64,000 bases of DNA from Rhodovulum robiginosum (GTDB lineage Bacteria; Pseudomonadota; Alphaproteobacteria; Rhodobacterales; Rhodobacteraceae). Positions 41,398-51,616 of the stretch are shown here, piece after piece. Position 1 is the stretch's first letter, and each line of letters begins with the position of its first letter. The notes under the pieces were generated by a model that did not search any database, was not told the DNA's origin, and saw only the letters and a list, made by a program, of their open reading frames with translations. The DNA lies in NCBI RefSeq assembly GCF_003944755.1, contig NZ_RWGU01000046.1:118913-182912 (forward strand), in the 5' to 3' direction. The translations under genes were made by a program, and so were the position numbers.

Positions 41398-42612
41398 ATG
41401 GCCCACGCGCTTACCCTCAATGCCGGATCGTCGTCTCTGAAATTCGGGTATTTCCACCTGGATACCGACGCGGGCGAGCCCGACGCGCGGATCGTCGGCC
41501 TGGTCGAGCGCATCGGCCAGGGTCAGCGCGCCCATATGCGCGCCAAGGGACCCGATGGCGCGGTCCTTATCGACAAGGAATTCGGGCGAAACCACGTATC
41601 CGATCACGGCACCGCGCTGGAACGCGTGGTCGCGTTTCTGCGCGACCGGCGCCCCGACGCCACGCTTTCGGCCGTCGGCCACCGTGTCGTCCATGGCGGC
41701 CCCGATTTCGACGCCCCGGTCGAGCTGACCGACAAGGTGATCAAGCGGCTGGCCGAGTTCGAACCGCTCGCGCCGCTGCATCAGCCGCACAACCTGTCGG
41801 GCGTGCGTGCCGCGCTGGAGCTGTTTCCCGACGCGGTGCAGGTGGCCTGTTTCGATACCGCCTTTCACCGCAATCACCCGTGGGTCAACGATACCTTCGC
41901 GATTCCGCGCCGGTTTTACGACGAGGGCGTGCGCCGCTACGGCTTTCACGGGCTGAGCTACGAGTACATCTCCAGCAAGCTGGCCGAGATTGCGCCGCAT
42001 CTGCACATGGGCCGCACGATCGTCGCGCATCTGGGCAATGGCGCGTCGATGTGCGGGCTGATGGGCGGGCGCTCTGTCGCCTCGTCGATGGGGTTCACCG
42101 CGCTCGACGGGCTGCCGATGGGCACGCGCTGCGGCCAGCTCGACCCCGGCGTGCTGCTCTACATGCTCCAGACCGAGGGGATGGGGGCGGACGAGATTCA
42201 GAACGTTCTCTACAGGGAGTCGGGCCTTCTGGGCCTGTCCGAGCTGTCGAACGACATGCGCACGCTGGAAGCGGCGGCCAAGGAGAACGAGCGCGCGCGC
42301 GAGGCCATATCGTATTTCGTATTCCGCATCCGGCGCGAGCTGGGCGCGCTGGCCGCGGCGCTGGGCGGGGTCAGTACGCTGGTCTTCTGCGGCGGCATCG
42401 GCGAGAACTCGGTCCATATCCGCGAAAAGGTGTGCGAGGGGATGGGCTGGCTCGGCATGGAGATCGACGAAGGCCGCAACCTGCGCAGCGAGCAGATCAT
42501 CTCGACCGATCTGAGCCGTGTGCGCGTCCTTGTCATTCCCACCAACGAAGAACTCGTGATCGCGCGGGCGGCCCGCGACATGCTGGCGCAAAAAGAGGAG
42601 ACGGCGGCATGA
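41398..42612 (+). CDS. ackA: Acetate/butyrate kinase family protein
   Basis: A 404-residue kinase that interconverts acyl phosphate plus ADP and carboxylate plus ATP. Motifs: LTLNAGSSSLKFGYF at the N-terminus, VGHRVVHGGPDF, ACFDTAFHRNHP, GRTIVAHLGNGASMCGLMGG, FTALDGLPMGTRCGQLDPG and STLVFCGGIGENSVHIREKV. All are canonical for acetate kinase. ATG 41398 is the first start in frame after the pta stop. It ends with a four-base overlap (ATGA) with the CoA-transferase alpha gene. Acetate or propionate is the most likely substrate. Confidence 0.93.
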   Translation: MAHALTLNAGSSSLKFGYFHLDTDAGEPDARIVGLVERIGQGQRAHMRAKGPDGAVLIDKEFGRNHVSDHGTALERVVAFLRDRRPDATLSAVGHRVVHGGPDFDAPVELTDKVIKRLAEFEPLAPLHQPHNLSGVRAALELFPDAVQVACFDTAFHRNHPWVNDTFAIPRRFYDEGVRRYGFHGLSYEYISSKLAEIAPHLHMGRTIVAHLGNGASMCGLMGGRSVASSMGFTALDGLPMGTRCGQLDPGVLLYMLQTEGMGADEIQNVLYRESGLLGLSELSNDMRTLEAAAKENERAREAISYFVFRIRRELGALAAALGGVSTLVFCGGIGENSVHIREKVCEGMGWLGMEIDEGRNLRSEQIISTDLSRVRVLVIPTNEELVIARAARDMLAQKEETAA

Positions 42613-43265
42613 AGCAGCGGGCCCTGAAACCCGAAGAGGCGGCCGAGCTGATCCCCGAGGGCGCCGTCCTGCTGATCGGCGGCTTCATGGGGGTTGGTTC
42701 GCCCCACCGGCTGATCGACGCCATCGCGGCGCGCGGGGTCGGGGGGCTGACCGTGGTCGCCAACGATACCTGCCGCCCGGGCCAGGGCATCGGCAAGCTG
42801 GTCGATGCCGGGCTGGTGGCCAAGGCCATCGTCAGCCATATCGGCCTGAACCCCGAGGCGCAGCGCCGGATGATCGCCGGCGAGATGGAGATCGAGCTGG
42901 TGCCCCAGGGCACCCTGGTCGAGCGCATCCGCGCCGGCGGTGTGGGCCTGGGCGGCGTGCTGACCCATACCGGCGTCGGCACGCTCGTCGCCGAGGGCAA
43001 GCAGATCATCGAGATCGACGGGCGGAAATACCTGCTGGAAAAGCCGATTCGGGGCGATTTCGCGCTGATCGACGCGCGGCAGGCCGACTACGTGGGCAAT
43101 CTCGAATACACGCTCACCGCGCATAACTTCAATCCGATCATGGCGCTGGCGGCCGACACGGTGATCGCAGAGCCGCATCACATCATGCCGGTGGGCGTGA
43201 TCTCGCCCGACGCGGTCAAGACGCCCGGCGTCCTGGTCGATTACCTGCTGGAGAGGGCTCAGTGA
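42609..43265 (+). CDS. 3-oxoacid/acyl CoA-transferase subunit A
   Basis: A 218-residue type I CoA-transferase alpha subunit: LIPEGAVLLIGGFMGVGSPH (the GGFxxxGxP loop), VANDTCRPGQGIGKLVDAG, ELVPQGTLVERIRAGGVGLG and a GVLTHTGVGTLVAEGK segment. It transfers CoA between acyl-CoA and a carboxylate with its beta partner. The patterns are those of acetate/acetoacetate transferases (AtoD-like). It overlaps ackA and the beta gene, so stoichiometric expression is expected. Confidence 0.92.
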   Translation: MKQRALKPEEAAELIPEGAVLLIGGFMGVGSPHRLIDAIAARGVGGLTVVANDTCRPGQGIGKLVDAGLVAKAIVSHIGLNPEAQRRMIAGEMEIELVPQGTLVERIRAGGVGLGGVLTHTGVGTLVAEGKQIIEIDGRKYLLEKPIRGDFALIDARQADYVGNLEYTLTAHNFNPIMALAADTVIAEPHHIMPVGVISPDAVKTPGVLVDYLLERAQ

Positions 43266-43918
43266 TGGACGTCAAGGAAATCATCGCCCGCCGCGTGGCG
43301 CAGGAGGTGCGGGAGGGGATGCTGGTCAATCTCGGCATCGGCCTGCCCTCGATGGTGGCCAGTTTCGTACCCGACGACATGCACGTGTTCTTCCAGGCGG
43401 AAAACGGGGTGATCGGCCTCGGCTCCCGTCCGCCCGAGGGGATGGAGGACCGCGACCTCACCGATGCCGGGGGCGGTTTCGTCACCGCGGTGCCGGGCGC
43501 GGCCTCGATCGACAGCGCGATGAGCTTTGGGCTGATCCGCGGCGGGCATCTGGACATGACCGTGCTGGGCGGTCTTCAGGTCGATGAGAAAGGGTATCTG
43601 GCCAACTGGATGGTCCCTGGCAAGATGGTGCCCGGCATGGGCGGCGCGATGGATCTGGTCACCGGCGCCAAGCGCGTGATCGTGGCGATGGTCCACACCC
43701 AGAAGGGCAAATCCAAGATCGTTCCCGAATGCACCCTGCCGCTGACCGCCGACCGGCGCGTCAGCCTGATCGTCACCGAAATGGCGGTGATCGAGCCCAC
43801 CGACGACGGGCTGGTGCTGCGCGAACGGGGCCCGGGTGTGTCGGTGGAGGACGTGCAGGGCGCCACCGAGGCGGCGCTGGTGGTGCACGGCGAGGTGCCC
43901 GAGATGGCGCTGGGCTGA
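43265..43918 (+). CDS. 3-oxoacid/acyl CoA-transferase subunit B
   Basis: A 217-residue type I CoA-transferase beta subunit. LVNLGIGLPSMVASFVPDDM and the catalytic Glu in FFQAENGVIGLGSRPPEGM are clear, followed by GHLDMTVLGGLQVDEKGYLA and the SKIVPECTLPLTADRRVSLI region. ATG 43265 overlaps the alpha stop (TGATG). With ackA, maoC-pta and phaZ nearby, acetoacetate activation for PHB-derived carbon is a likely role. Confidence 0.92.
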   Translation: MDVKEIIARRVAQEVREGMLVNLGIGLPSMVASFVPDDMHVFFQAENGVIGLGSRPPEGMEDRDLTDAGGGFVTAVPGAASIDSAMSFGLIRGGHLDMTVLGGLQVDEKGYLANWMVPGKMVPGMGGAMDLVTGAKRVIVAMVHTQKGKSKIVPECTLPLTADRRVSLIVTEMAVIEPTDDGLVLRERGPGVSVEDVQGATEAALVVHGEVPEMALG

Positions 43919-44220
43919 CATCCGACAGGGCGTTGCCGGGCCGCAACAAACCTGTTGCAGGCAGGCCCGCCGATCTCCTTGCCGATCTGCGCGCGGGCCA
44001 ATCCATGACGCGCGTGTTTTCGACCGCGCCCGCCGAGACCTGCCTTGGGATGGGGCTTCCGATCGGCTCGGACGACAGCCTTCTCGCCTGAGCCGCGCAA
44101 TCGGGCACCTCTGCTGAGGAAGTGACCGCCCAAGGGCGCCTCGGGCCCCGGCTGCGCACGTTCTGGTGTGTTGCAGTTGCAGCCGGGGCGGTTCTTGTGA
44201 ATAAGGCTGCGGTGACTTCG
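43919..44220. other. 302-bp gap between CoA-transferase and glycogen operons
   Basis: No gene is visible. A stem-loop at 43937-43969 (CGGGCC-GCAACA / TGTTGC-GGCCCG with a five-base bulge) lies 19 bp after the CoA-transferase stop and may terminate that operon. The remainder should carry the glgP promoter, but I see no clear -35/-10 pair. Confidence 0.5.
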
Positions 44221-46698
44221 ATGACAGTCGGCCGGGTCGCCAACGCCCCGGTCGCTTCCGCCTTGGAGGGCGATCTCGTGACCTCAGCCGATCTGCGCGA
44301 CAGCATCCTGCGCCACCTGACCTACGACCTGGGCAAAGAGCCGGAGATGGCCGAAATCCATGACTGGCGCATCGCGCTGTCGCTCGCCCTGCGCGAGCGG
44401 ATCGTGGACCACTGGTTCGCCTCGATGCGAACGGCGCGCCATTCCGGGGCAAAGCGGGTCTACTACCTGTCGATGGAATTCCTGATCGGCCGGCTTCTGG
44501 AAGATTCGATGGTCAATCTCGGTCTGGAAGAGGCCGCCGACAGGGCGCTGACCGATCTGGGCCTGAACCTGCAGGACATCCTCGCCGACGAGCCCGACGC
44601 GGCGCTCGGCAATGGCGGCCTCGGCCGGCTTGCCGCCTGTTTCATGGAGTCGCTGGCCACCGTCGGCTGCCCGGCCTTCGGCTATGGCATCCGCTACGAG
44701 CACGGCCTTTTCAAGCAGCGCTTCGTGCAGGGCCGGCAGGTGGAAGAACCCGAGGACTGGCTGCAACAGCGCCCCGCCTGGGAGTTCGAGCGCAGCGACA
44801 TCGCCTTCAAGCTGTGCTTTGGCGGCGAGGTGTCCGAGGATGGCGGCAAGGCCGTCTGGCACCCCGAAGAGGCGGTGGTGGCCAAGGCCTACGACACGCC
44901 GATCATCAGCTGGCAGGGCCGCTGGGCCAATACGCTGCGGCTGTGGAGCGCGCGGCCGCTGCACGGCTTCGACCTCGAGCGGTTCAACCGCGGCGAATTC
45001 GCCGCCGCTGCCGAGCCCGAGGCGCTGGCACGCACCATCAGCCGGGTGCTGTACCCCGACGACACCACGGAACAGGGCAAGGAGCTGCGGCTCAAGCAGG
45101 AATTCTTCTTCACCGCCGCGTCGCTGCGCGACATCCTGCGCCGGTTCGAGGCCGAACATGACAACCTGCGGCTGTTGCCGCAAAAGGCCGCTATCCAACT
45201 CAACGACACGCACCCGGCCATCGCCGGGCCCGAGATGGTGCGGCTGTTGCATGACGAGCGGGGGATGGAGCTGGACGAGGCCATCGTCACCGCGCGGGCG
45301 TGCCTGTCCTACACCAATCACACGCTGATGCCCGAGGCGCTGGAACGCTGGCCCGAGCACCTGATGCACCGCCTGCTGCCGCGCCACATGCAACTGATCG
45401 AGCGGATCGACGCGGCGCACGCGGTCAAGCAGCCCACGCGCCAGGTCAGCGCGCTGGAGCACGGCGAGGTCAAGATGGGCGAGCTGGCCTTCATGATGGC
45501 GCACAAGGTCAACGGCGTGTCGGCGCTGCATACCGAACTGATGAAAAGCACGGTCTTCGCCGAGCTGCACCGCCTGCACCCCGACCGCATCGTGAACCAG
45601 ACCAACGGCGTGACCCCGCGCCGCTGGGTTCTGTCGGCCAACCGGCGGCTGTCGGCGCTGATCACCGACACGATCGGCGAGGGCTGGGTCGACGACCTGG
45701 AACAGCTGGAGCAGCTCGAGCCGTATTTCGGCGATGCGGGCTTTCTCGACCGCTACGCCGCGGCCAAGCGCGAGAACAAGGCCGATCTGTCCAACTGGCT
45801 GGCCACCGAGATGGACCTCAAGGTCGACCCCACGGCGCTGTTCGACGTGCAGATCAAGCGCATCCACGAATACAAGCGCCAGCACATGAACCTGCTGGAG
45901 ACCATCGCGCTGTGGAAGGAAATCGCGGCCAATCCCGATGCGGGCTGGACGCCGCGGGTCAAGATCTTCGCAGGCAAGGCCGCACCGGGCTATGTCTTTG
46001 CCAAGGAAATCGTGCACCTGATCAACGAAGTGGCCGCCGTGATCAACGCCGATCCGGTGACCGCGCCCTATCTCAAGGTGGCTTTCCTGCCGAACTACAA
46101 CGTGACGCTGGCCGAGCGGCTGATCCCGGCGGCCGATCTCAGCGAACAGATCTCGACCGCCGGCAAAGAGGCCTCTGGCACCGGCAACATGAAATTCGCG
46201 CTGAACGGCGCGCTGACCGTGGGCACGCTCGATGGCGCCAATGTCGAGATCCGCGAGCGGGTGGGCGAAGAGAACTTCTTCCTCTTCGGGATGACCGCCG
46301 ACGAGGTGATTGCCCGGCGCGAGGTGCCGGGCCACGCCGCCCAGGCGATCGAGGCCGACGCACGGCTTGCCGGCGCGCTGGCCGACATCGGCGAGGGGCG
46401 GTTTTCGCCCGACGATCCCGGGCGCTACCACGGGGTGACGGGCAACCTCAGCCACCACGACTATTTCCTCGTCTGTTCGGATTTCACCGCCTATTGGGAG
46501 GCCCAGCGGCGCATCGACGCCGCCTTTGCCGACCAGAACGCCTGGATGCGCATGGCGGCGATCAATACCGCGCGGTCGGGCTGGTTTTCGTCCGACCGGG
46601 CGATCAGGGGCTACATGGCCGACATTTGGAACGCCGAGGCGCTTGAGGTACCCGGCCCCGGGGATGTGTTGCATTCGGGACGTCAGGCCCTAGGCTAG
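44221..46698 (+). CDS. glgP: Glycogen phosphorylase
   Basis: An 825-residue PLP enzyme that releases glucose-1-phosphate from glycogen. [20 protein letters not shown] and [20 protein letters not shown] are N-terminal signatures, [16 protein letters not shown] and the PLP-binding [20 protein letters not shown] carry the C-terminal active site with the cofactor Lys. ATG 44221 ([10 protein letters not shown]) gives the usual length; the longer ORF from 44122 adds an atypical N-terminus. First gene of the seven-gene glycogen operon, 5 bp before glgB. Confidence 0.96.
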   Translation: MTVGRVANAPVASALEGDLVTSADLRDSILRHLTYDLGKEPEMAEIHDWRIALSLALRERIVDHWFASMRTARHSGAKRVYYLSMEFLIGRLLEDSMVNLGLEEAADRALTDLGLNLQDILADEPDAALGNGGLGRLAACFMESLATVGCPAFGYGIRYEHGLFKQRFVQGRQVEEPEDWLQQRPAWEFERSDIAFKLCFGGEVSEDGGKAVWHPEEAVVAKAYDTPIISWQGRWANTLRLWSARPLHGFDLERFNRGEFAAAAEPEALARTISRVLYPDDTTEQGKELRLKQEFFFTAASLRDILRRFEAEHDNLRLLPQKAAIQLNDTHPAIAGPEMVRLLHDERGMELDEAIVTARACLSYTNHTLMPEALERWPEHLMHRLLPRHMQLIERIDAAHAVKQPTRQVSALEHGEVKMGELAFMMAHKVNGVSALHTELMKSTVFAELHRLHPDRIVNQTNGVTPRRWVLSANRRLSALITDTIGEGWVDDLEQLEQLEPYFGDAGFLDRYAAAKRENKADLSNWLATEMDLKVDPTALFDVQIKRIHEYKRQHMNLLETIALWKEIAANPDAGWTPRVKIFAGKAAPGYVFAKEIVHLINEVAAVINADPVTAPYLKVAFLPNYNVTLAERLIPAADLSEQISTAGKEASGTGNMKFALNGALTVGTLDGANVEIRERVGEENFFLFGMTADEVIARREVPGHAAQAIEADARLAGALADIGEGRFSPDDPGRYHGVTGNLSHHDYFLVCSDFTAYWEAQRRIDAAFADQNAWMRMAAINTARSGWFSSDRAIRGYMADIWNAEALEVPGPGDVLHSGRQALG

Positions 46699-46703
46699 GG
46701 CGC

Positions 46704-48908
46704 ATGTCACACCCTGCAAAGACGCCCGCCGCGCCCGACCCCGAGTTGCAGCGCCTGCTCGCCGCTGCCCATGACGACCCGTTTGCCTTGCTCGGTCCAC
46801 ATCGTCGGGGTGGGCAGACCGAGGTGACGGTCTGCCACCCGGGCGCCGCCGCGATGGCCGCGCTGGTGGGCGGCGAGGCGCATCCGCTGGCGCCTGTGCC
46901 GGGCCTGCCGGGGCTCTTCCGCGGCCCCGTTGCCGACACACGGGACTATCGCCTGCGCGGCGAGGCCGCCGACGGCACGACATGGCAGGCCGACGATGCC
47001 TACCGCTTCGGCCCGGTGATCGGCGAGATGGACGAATACCTCTTGGGCGAGGGCACGCATCAGCGGATCTGGCAGGTGCTGGGCGCCCATGTGCGCGGCC
47101 ACGAGGGCGCGCGCGGCACCCATTTCGCCGTCTGGGCGCCGAATGCGGCCCGCGTGTCGGTCGTGGGCGATTTCAACCAGTGGGACGGGCGGCGCCACCC
47201 GATGCGCCGGCGCGGCGCGACCGGCGTTTGGGAGATCTTCATTCCCGACCTCGGCGAAGGTACCGTCTACAAGTACGAATTGCTGTCGGGCGACGGTACG
47301 GTGCTGCCGCTCAAGGCCGACCCGGTGGGCTTTGGCGCCCAGCACCCGCCGGAAAACGCCAGCGTGGTGCGCGATATCTCGGGCTACGGCTGGGATGACG
47401 GCCCCTGGATGGGCCACCGTGCGGGCAACAACGCGCGCACCGCGCCGATCTCGATCTACGAGGTGCATCTTGGCAGTTGGCGGCGCCGGCTCGACGAGGG
47501 TGGCCGCCCGCTGTCCTACAAGGAGGCGGCCGAGGAGCTGGTCGATTATGTCGCCGACATGGGATTTACCCATATCGAGTTCCTGCCGCTCACCGAGTTT
47601 CCCTTCGACGGCTCCTGGGGGTATCAGCCCATCGGGATGTTCGCCCCCACCATCCGCCACGGCCCCCCGCACGAGTTCCGCGACCTCATCGACGCCGCCC
47701 ATGGCCGCGGCCTCGGCGTGGTCATGGACTGGGTGCCCGCCCATTTCCCGGCCGACAGCCACGGGCTGGCGCGCTTCGACGGCACCGCGCTTTACGAACA
47801 TGCCGACCCGCGCGAGGGGTTTCACCGCGACTGGAACACGCTGATCTACAATTACGGCCGCACCGAGGTGGCCAATTTCCTGATCTCCAACGCGCTATAC
47901 TGGCTGGAGGAATACCACGTCGACGGCCTGCGCGTGGATGCCGTCGCCTCGATGCTCTACCGCGATTATTCGCGGGACGAGGGCGAATGGGTGCCCAACA
48001 TCCATGGCGGGCGCGAAAACCTAGAGGCGATCGCCATGCTGAGGCGGATGAACACCACCGTCTACGGCGAGGTGCCGGGGGTGCTGACGGCGGCCGAGGA
48101 AAGCACCAGCTTTCCCCAGGTTTCGCAGCCGGTCGACAGCGGCGGCCTGGGCTTTGGCTACAAGTGGAACATGGGCTGGATGAACGACACGCTCAATTAC
48201 ATCGAGCGCGCGCCGATCTATCGCAAGCACCACCATTCCCAGATGACCTTCGGGCTGGTCTACGCCTTTTCCGAGAATTTCATCCTGCCGATCAGCCATG
48301 ACGAGGTGGTGCACGGCAAGGGCAGCATGCTGTCCAAGATGCCGGGGCCGGACTGGGAACAGTTCGCCAACCTGCGGGCCTATTACGGCTTCATGTGGGG
48401 GCATCCGGGCAAGAAGCTCTTGTTCATGGGCCAGGAGTTCGCGCAGCGGTCGGAGTGGAACCATGCCGCCCAACTCGAATGGGGGCTGCTGGAGGCGCCG
48501 GCGCACGCGGGCGTCCAGGCGCTTGTGCGCGATCTCAACCGGCTTTACCGCGACACGCCGGCGCTGCATGCCAAGGATTGCGAAGGCGACGGCTTCCGCT
48601 GGATCGAGGCCGACGCGTGGGAGGACTCGATCTTTGCATGGCTGCGCATCGGCAACCCGGACGACGAACCGGTGGCGGTGATCTGCAATTTCACCCCGGT
48701 CGAGCGTACCGGCTGGCGCTGCGGTCTGCCCGCCGCGGGGCGCTGGCGCGAGGTGCTGAACACCGATGCGGCGCTTTACGGCGGCGGCGACCGGGGCAAT
48801 CTGGGTGGTGTGACGGCAACAGACACGCCCCATCACGGGCTGCCCGCGTCGGCCGAGGTAACTTTACCGCCGCTCTCGGTGCTATTCCTGAAGCAGCAGC
48901 GGACGTGA
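46704..48908 (+). CDS. glgB: 1,4-alpha-glucan branching enzyme
   Basis: A 734-residue GH13 enzyme introducing alpha-1,6 branches. It has the N-terminal CBM48 region ([20 protein letters not shown]), then [10 protein letters not shown], the nucleophile Asp in [15 protein letters not shown], the acid Glu in [15 protein letters not shown] and the [17 protein letters not shown] motif. Length and order are typical of bacterial GlgB with the long N-terminal extension. Confidence 0.97.
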   Translation: MSHPAKTPAAPDPELQRLLAAAHDDPFALLGPHRRGGQTEVTVCHPGAAAMAALVGGEAHPLAPVPGLPGLFRGPVADTRDYRLRGEAADGTTWQADDAYRFGPVIGEMDEYLLGEGTHQRIWQVLGAHVRGHEGARGTHFAVWAPNAARVSVVGDFNQWDGRRHPMRRRGATGVWEIFIPDLGEGTVYKYELLSGDGTVLPLKADPVGFGAQHPPENASVVRDISGYGWDDGPWMGHRAGNNARTAPISIYEVHLGSWRRRLDEGGRPLSYKEAAEELVDYVADMGFTHIEFLPLTEFPFDGSWGYQPIGMFAPTIRHGPPHEFRDLIDAAHGRGLGVVMDWVPAHFPADSHGLARFDGTALYEHADPREGFHRDWNTLIYNYGRTEVANFLISNALYWLEEYHVDGLRVDAVASMLYRDYSRDEGEWVPNIHGGRENLEAIAMLRRMNTTVYGEVPGVLTAAEESTSFPQVSQPVDSGGLGFGYKWNMGWMNDTLNYIERAPIYRKHHHSQMTFGLVYAFSENFILPISHDEVVHGKGSMLSKMPGPDWEQFANLRAYYGFMWGHPGKKLLFMGQEFAQRSEWNHAAQLEWGLLEAPAHAGVQALVRDLNRLYRDTPALHAKDCEGDGFRWIEADAWEDSIFAWLRIGNPDDEPVAVICNFTPVERTGWRCGLPAAGRWREVLNTDAALYGGGDRGNLGGVTATDTPHHGLPASAEVTLPPLSVLFLKQQRT

Positions 48909-48926
48909 GGAAAGGAAACGGCACCG

Positions 48927-50189
48927 ATGGAGATGCGCTATAGCAGGCTGTCGAGTCGCAGCATGGCCTTCGTTCTCGCCGGCGGCCGCGGCAGCCGACT
49001 GAAAGAGCTGACCGACAGCCGGGCGAAGCCGGCCGTCTATTTCGGCGGCAAGACGCGGATCGTCGATTTCGCGCTCTCCAACGCGCTGAATTCCGGCATC
49101 CGCAAGATGGCGGTGGCCACCCAGTACAAGGCGCACAGCCTGATCCGGCATTGCCAGCGCGGCTGGAATTTCTTCCGCGCCGAGCGCAACGAATATCTCG
49201 ACATCCTGCCCGCCTCGCAGCGCGTGGCGGAAAACAAGTGGTATCTCGGTACCGCCGACGCGGTGACGCAGAATATCGATATCGTCGACAGCTATGGCGT
49301 CGATTACGTGCTGATCCTGGCCGGCGACCACATCTACAAGATGGATTACGAAATCATGCTGCGCGAGCATGTGCAAAGCGGGGCCGACGTCACCGTGGGC
49401 TGCCTGACCGTGCCGCGAGACGAGGCCAGCGCCTTCGGGGTGATGGCGGTGGACGGGACCGACCGCATCACCGATTTCATCGAGAAACCGGCCGATCCGC
49501 CGGCAATGCCCGGCGACCCGGACCACAGCCTCGCCTCGATGGGCATCTACGTCTTCAATTGGAAATTTCTGCGCGATCTGCTGATCCGCGATGCCGAAGA
49601 CCCCAATTCGACCCACGATTTCGGCGGCGATCTGATCCCCGACATCGTGAAGAACGGCAAGGCGATGGCCCACCGCTTTACCGACTCCTGTGTCAAGGAC
49701 CGGCCCGCCGCGCCGGCCTACTGGCGCGACGTGGGCACGGTCGACGCGTTCTGGAAGGCCAATATCGACCTGACCGATTTCACCCCCGATCTCAACCTCT
49801 GGGACCGCGACTGGCCGATCTGGACCTATTCCGAAAGCGTGCCGCCGGCGAAATTCATCCATGACGAGGAAGACCGGCGCGGCTCGGCGGTCTCGTCGAT
49901 GGTCTCTGGCGGCTGCATCATCTCGGGGACGGAGGTTCGCAACTCGTTGCTCTTTACGATGGTGCACTCCAATTCCTTCTCGGTGCTCGATCACGCGGTG
50001 GTGCTGCCCTACGTGACGGTGGGCCGACATGCGCGGCTCAGCAATGTGGTCATCGACCGGGGCGTGGTGATCCCCCAGGGCCTGGTGGTTGGCGAAGACC
50101 CCGAGGAAGACGCCAAGTGGTTCCGCGTGACCGAGGGCGGCATCACGCTGATCACCCAGAACATGCTGGATCGGAGAGCGCAGGGATGA
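48927..50189 (+). CDS. glgC: Glucose-1-phosphate adenylyltransferase
   Basis: A 420-residue ADP-glucose pyrophosphorylase, the committed step of glycogen synthesis. [20 protein letters not shown] is the nucleotide site, [20 protein letters not shown] and [13 protein letters not shown] follow, and [18 protein letters not shown] and SMGIYVFNW lie before the left-handed beta-helix ([16 protein letters not shown], [18 protein letters not shown]). AGGAAA precedes ATG 48927. The stop overlaps the glgA ATG by four bases. Confidence 0.97.
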   Translation: MEMRYSRLSSRSMAFVLAGGRGSRLKELTDSRAKPAVYFGGKTRIVDFALSNALNSGIRKMAVATQYKAHSLIRHCQRGWNFFRAERNEYLDILPASQRVAENKWYLGTADAVTQNIDIVDSYGVDYVLILAGDHIYKMDYEIMLREHVQSGADVTVGCLTVPRDEASAFGVMAVDGTDRITDFIEKPADPPAMPGDPDHSLASMGIYVFNWKFLRDLLIRDAEDPNSTHDFGGDLIPDIVKNGKAMAHRFTDSCVKDRPAAPAYWRDVGTVDAFWKANIDLTDFTPDLNLWDRDWPIWTYSESVPPAKFIHDEEDRRGSAVSSMVSGGCIISGTEVRNSLLFTMVHSNSFSVLDHAVVLPYVTVGRHARLSNVVIDRGVVIPQGLVVGEDPEEDAKWFRVTEGGITLITQNMLDRRAQG

Positions 50190-51616
50190 CGCGCGTCCTG
50201 TCGGTCGCCTCGGAATGCGCGCCGCTGGTCAAGACAGGCGGGCTGGCCGATGTCGTGGGCGCGCTGCCCGGCGCGCTGGCCGCCGAGGGCTGCCAGATGC
50301 GCGTGCTGCTGCCCGGGTATCGGGCGGTGCTGGATAAGGCCGGCGATTTGCGCCCGGTCCACGATCTGCCCTACCTCTTCGGCGCCCAGGCGCGGGTGCT
50401 TGCGGGCCAGGCGGCCGGGCTGGAGCTCTACGTGATCGACGCGCCGCATCTCTATGACCGGCCCGGCGGGCCCTATATGGACGAGGCCGGCCGCGACTGG
50501 GACGACAACGATCTGCGCTTTGCCGCGCTCTCATTCGTCGCCGCCGTGATCGCCGACGAGGGCATCGACGGCTGGCGCCCCGAGGTGTTGCATTGCCACG
50601 ACTGGCAGGCCGGGTTCGCCCCGGTCTACCTGCAGGTGCGCGGCGCGCAGGAACGTACCGGCACGGTGATGACGGTGCACAACATCGCCTTTCACGGCCT
50701 GACCGCCGCCGACCGGCTGGAGCCGCTGGGCTTGCCCGGCCGCAGCTTTAGCACCGACGGGTTCGAGTATTACGGTGATATCTCGGCGCTCAAGGCGGGG
50801 CTGGTGTTTTCCGACAGGCTGACCACGGTCAGCCCGACCTATGCGCGCGAATTGATGACGCCCGAGTTCGGCCACGGGCTGGACGGGGTGCTGCGCACCC
50901 GGCGCGCGGATCTGGCAGGGATCCTGAACGGCATCGACGACACCGTGTGGAACCCCGCCCAGGACCCCCACATCGCCCCCTACAAACAGCCCCGCGGCAA
51001 GGCGAAAAACCGCGCCGCGCTGATCGAGGAGATGGGCCTTTCCGACGGCGAGGGTCCGCTTTGCGTGGTCGTCTCACGGCTGTCCGAGCAAAAGGGGCTG
51101 GATTTGCTGCTCGAGGCGTTGCCGGCGCTTTTGGAACATGGCGGGCGGCTGGCGCTGCTCGGGTCCGGCGACCGGGCACTGGAAGAGGCGTGGCTGGCCG
51201 CGGCCGAAACGCAAGAGGGCGTGGCCGTGCGCATCGGCTATGACGAGGCGCTGTCGCACCGGATGTTCGCCGGCGGCGACGCCGTCCTGGTGCCCTCTCG
51301 GTTCGAGCCCTGCGGGCTGACCCAGCTTTACGGGCTGCGCTATGGCACCGTGCCCGTGGTGGCGCGCACCGGCGGGCTGGCCGATACGGTGATCGCGGCA
51401 AACGAGGCCGGCCTCAGGGCCGGCGTTGCCACCGGCGTGCTGTTCCGCCCCGATTCAGAGGACGCGCTGGAAGAGGCGCTGACCCGCACCTGCGCGCTTT
51501 ACCGCGACGAGGCGACGTGGCGGCAGTTGCGCCGCAACGGGATGCGCCACCCGGTGGGCTGGGGCCCGGCCGCCGCCGAATACGCGGCCCTTTACCGGAG
51601 CGTCGCCCGCCCGTGA
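50186..51616 (+). CDS. glgA: Glycogen synthase (ADP-glucose)
   Basis: A 476-residue GT5 glycosyltransferase. The N-terminal ADP-glucose motif is [18 protein letters not shown], followed by [16 protein letters not shown] and [12 protein letters not shown]; the C-terminal site is [20 protein letters not shown] with [12 protein letters not shown] 50186 creates the ATGA overlap with glgC, and its stop overlaps the GTG of glgX, so the three are translationally coupled. Confidence 0.97.
   Translation: MTRVLSVASECAPLVKTGGLADVVGALPGALAAEGCQMRVLLPGYRAVLDKAGDLRPVHDLPYLFGAQARVLAGQAAGLELYVIDAPHLYDRPGGPYMDEAGRDWDDNDLRFAALSFVAAVIADEGIDGWRPEVLHCHDWQAGFAPVYLQVRGAQERTGTVMTVHNIAFHGLTAADRLEPLGLPGRSFSTDGFEYYGDISALKAGLVFSDRLTTVSPTYARELMTPEFGHGLDGVLRTRRADLAGILNGIDDTVWNPAQDPHIAPYKQPRGKAKNRAALIEEMGLSDGEGPLCVVVSRLSEQKGLDLLLEALPALLEHGGRLALLGSGDRALEEAWLAAAETQEGVAVRIGYDEALSHRMFAGGDAVLVPSRFEPCGLTQLYGLRYGTVPVVARTGGLADTVIAANEAGLRAGVATGVLFRPDSEDALEEALTRTCALYRDEATWRQLRRNGMRHPVGWGPAAAEYAALYRSVARP

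Noticed and set aside
42210..43181. 323-codon ORF opposite ackA and CoA-transferase
   Set aside because: Antisense shadow; no signal, motif or ribosome binding site.
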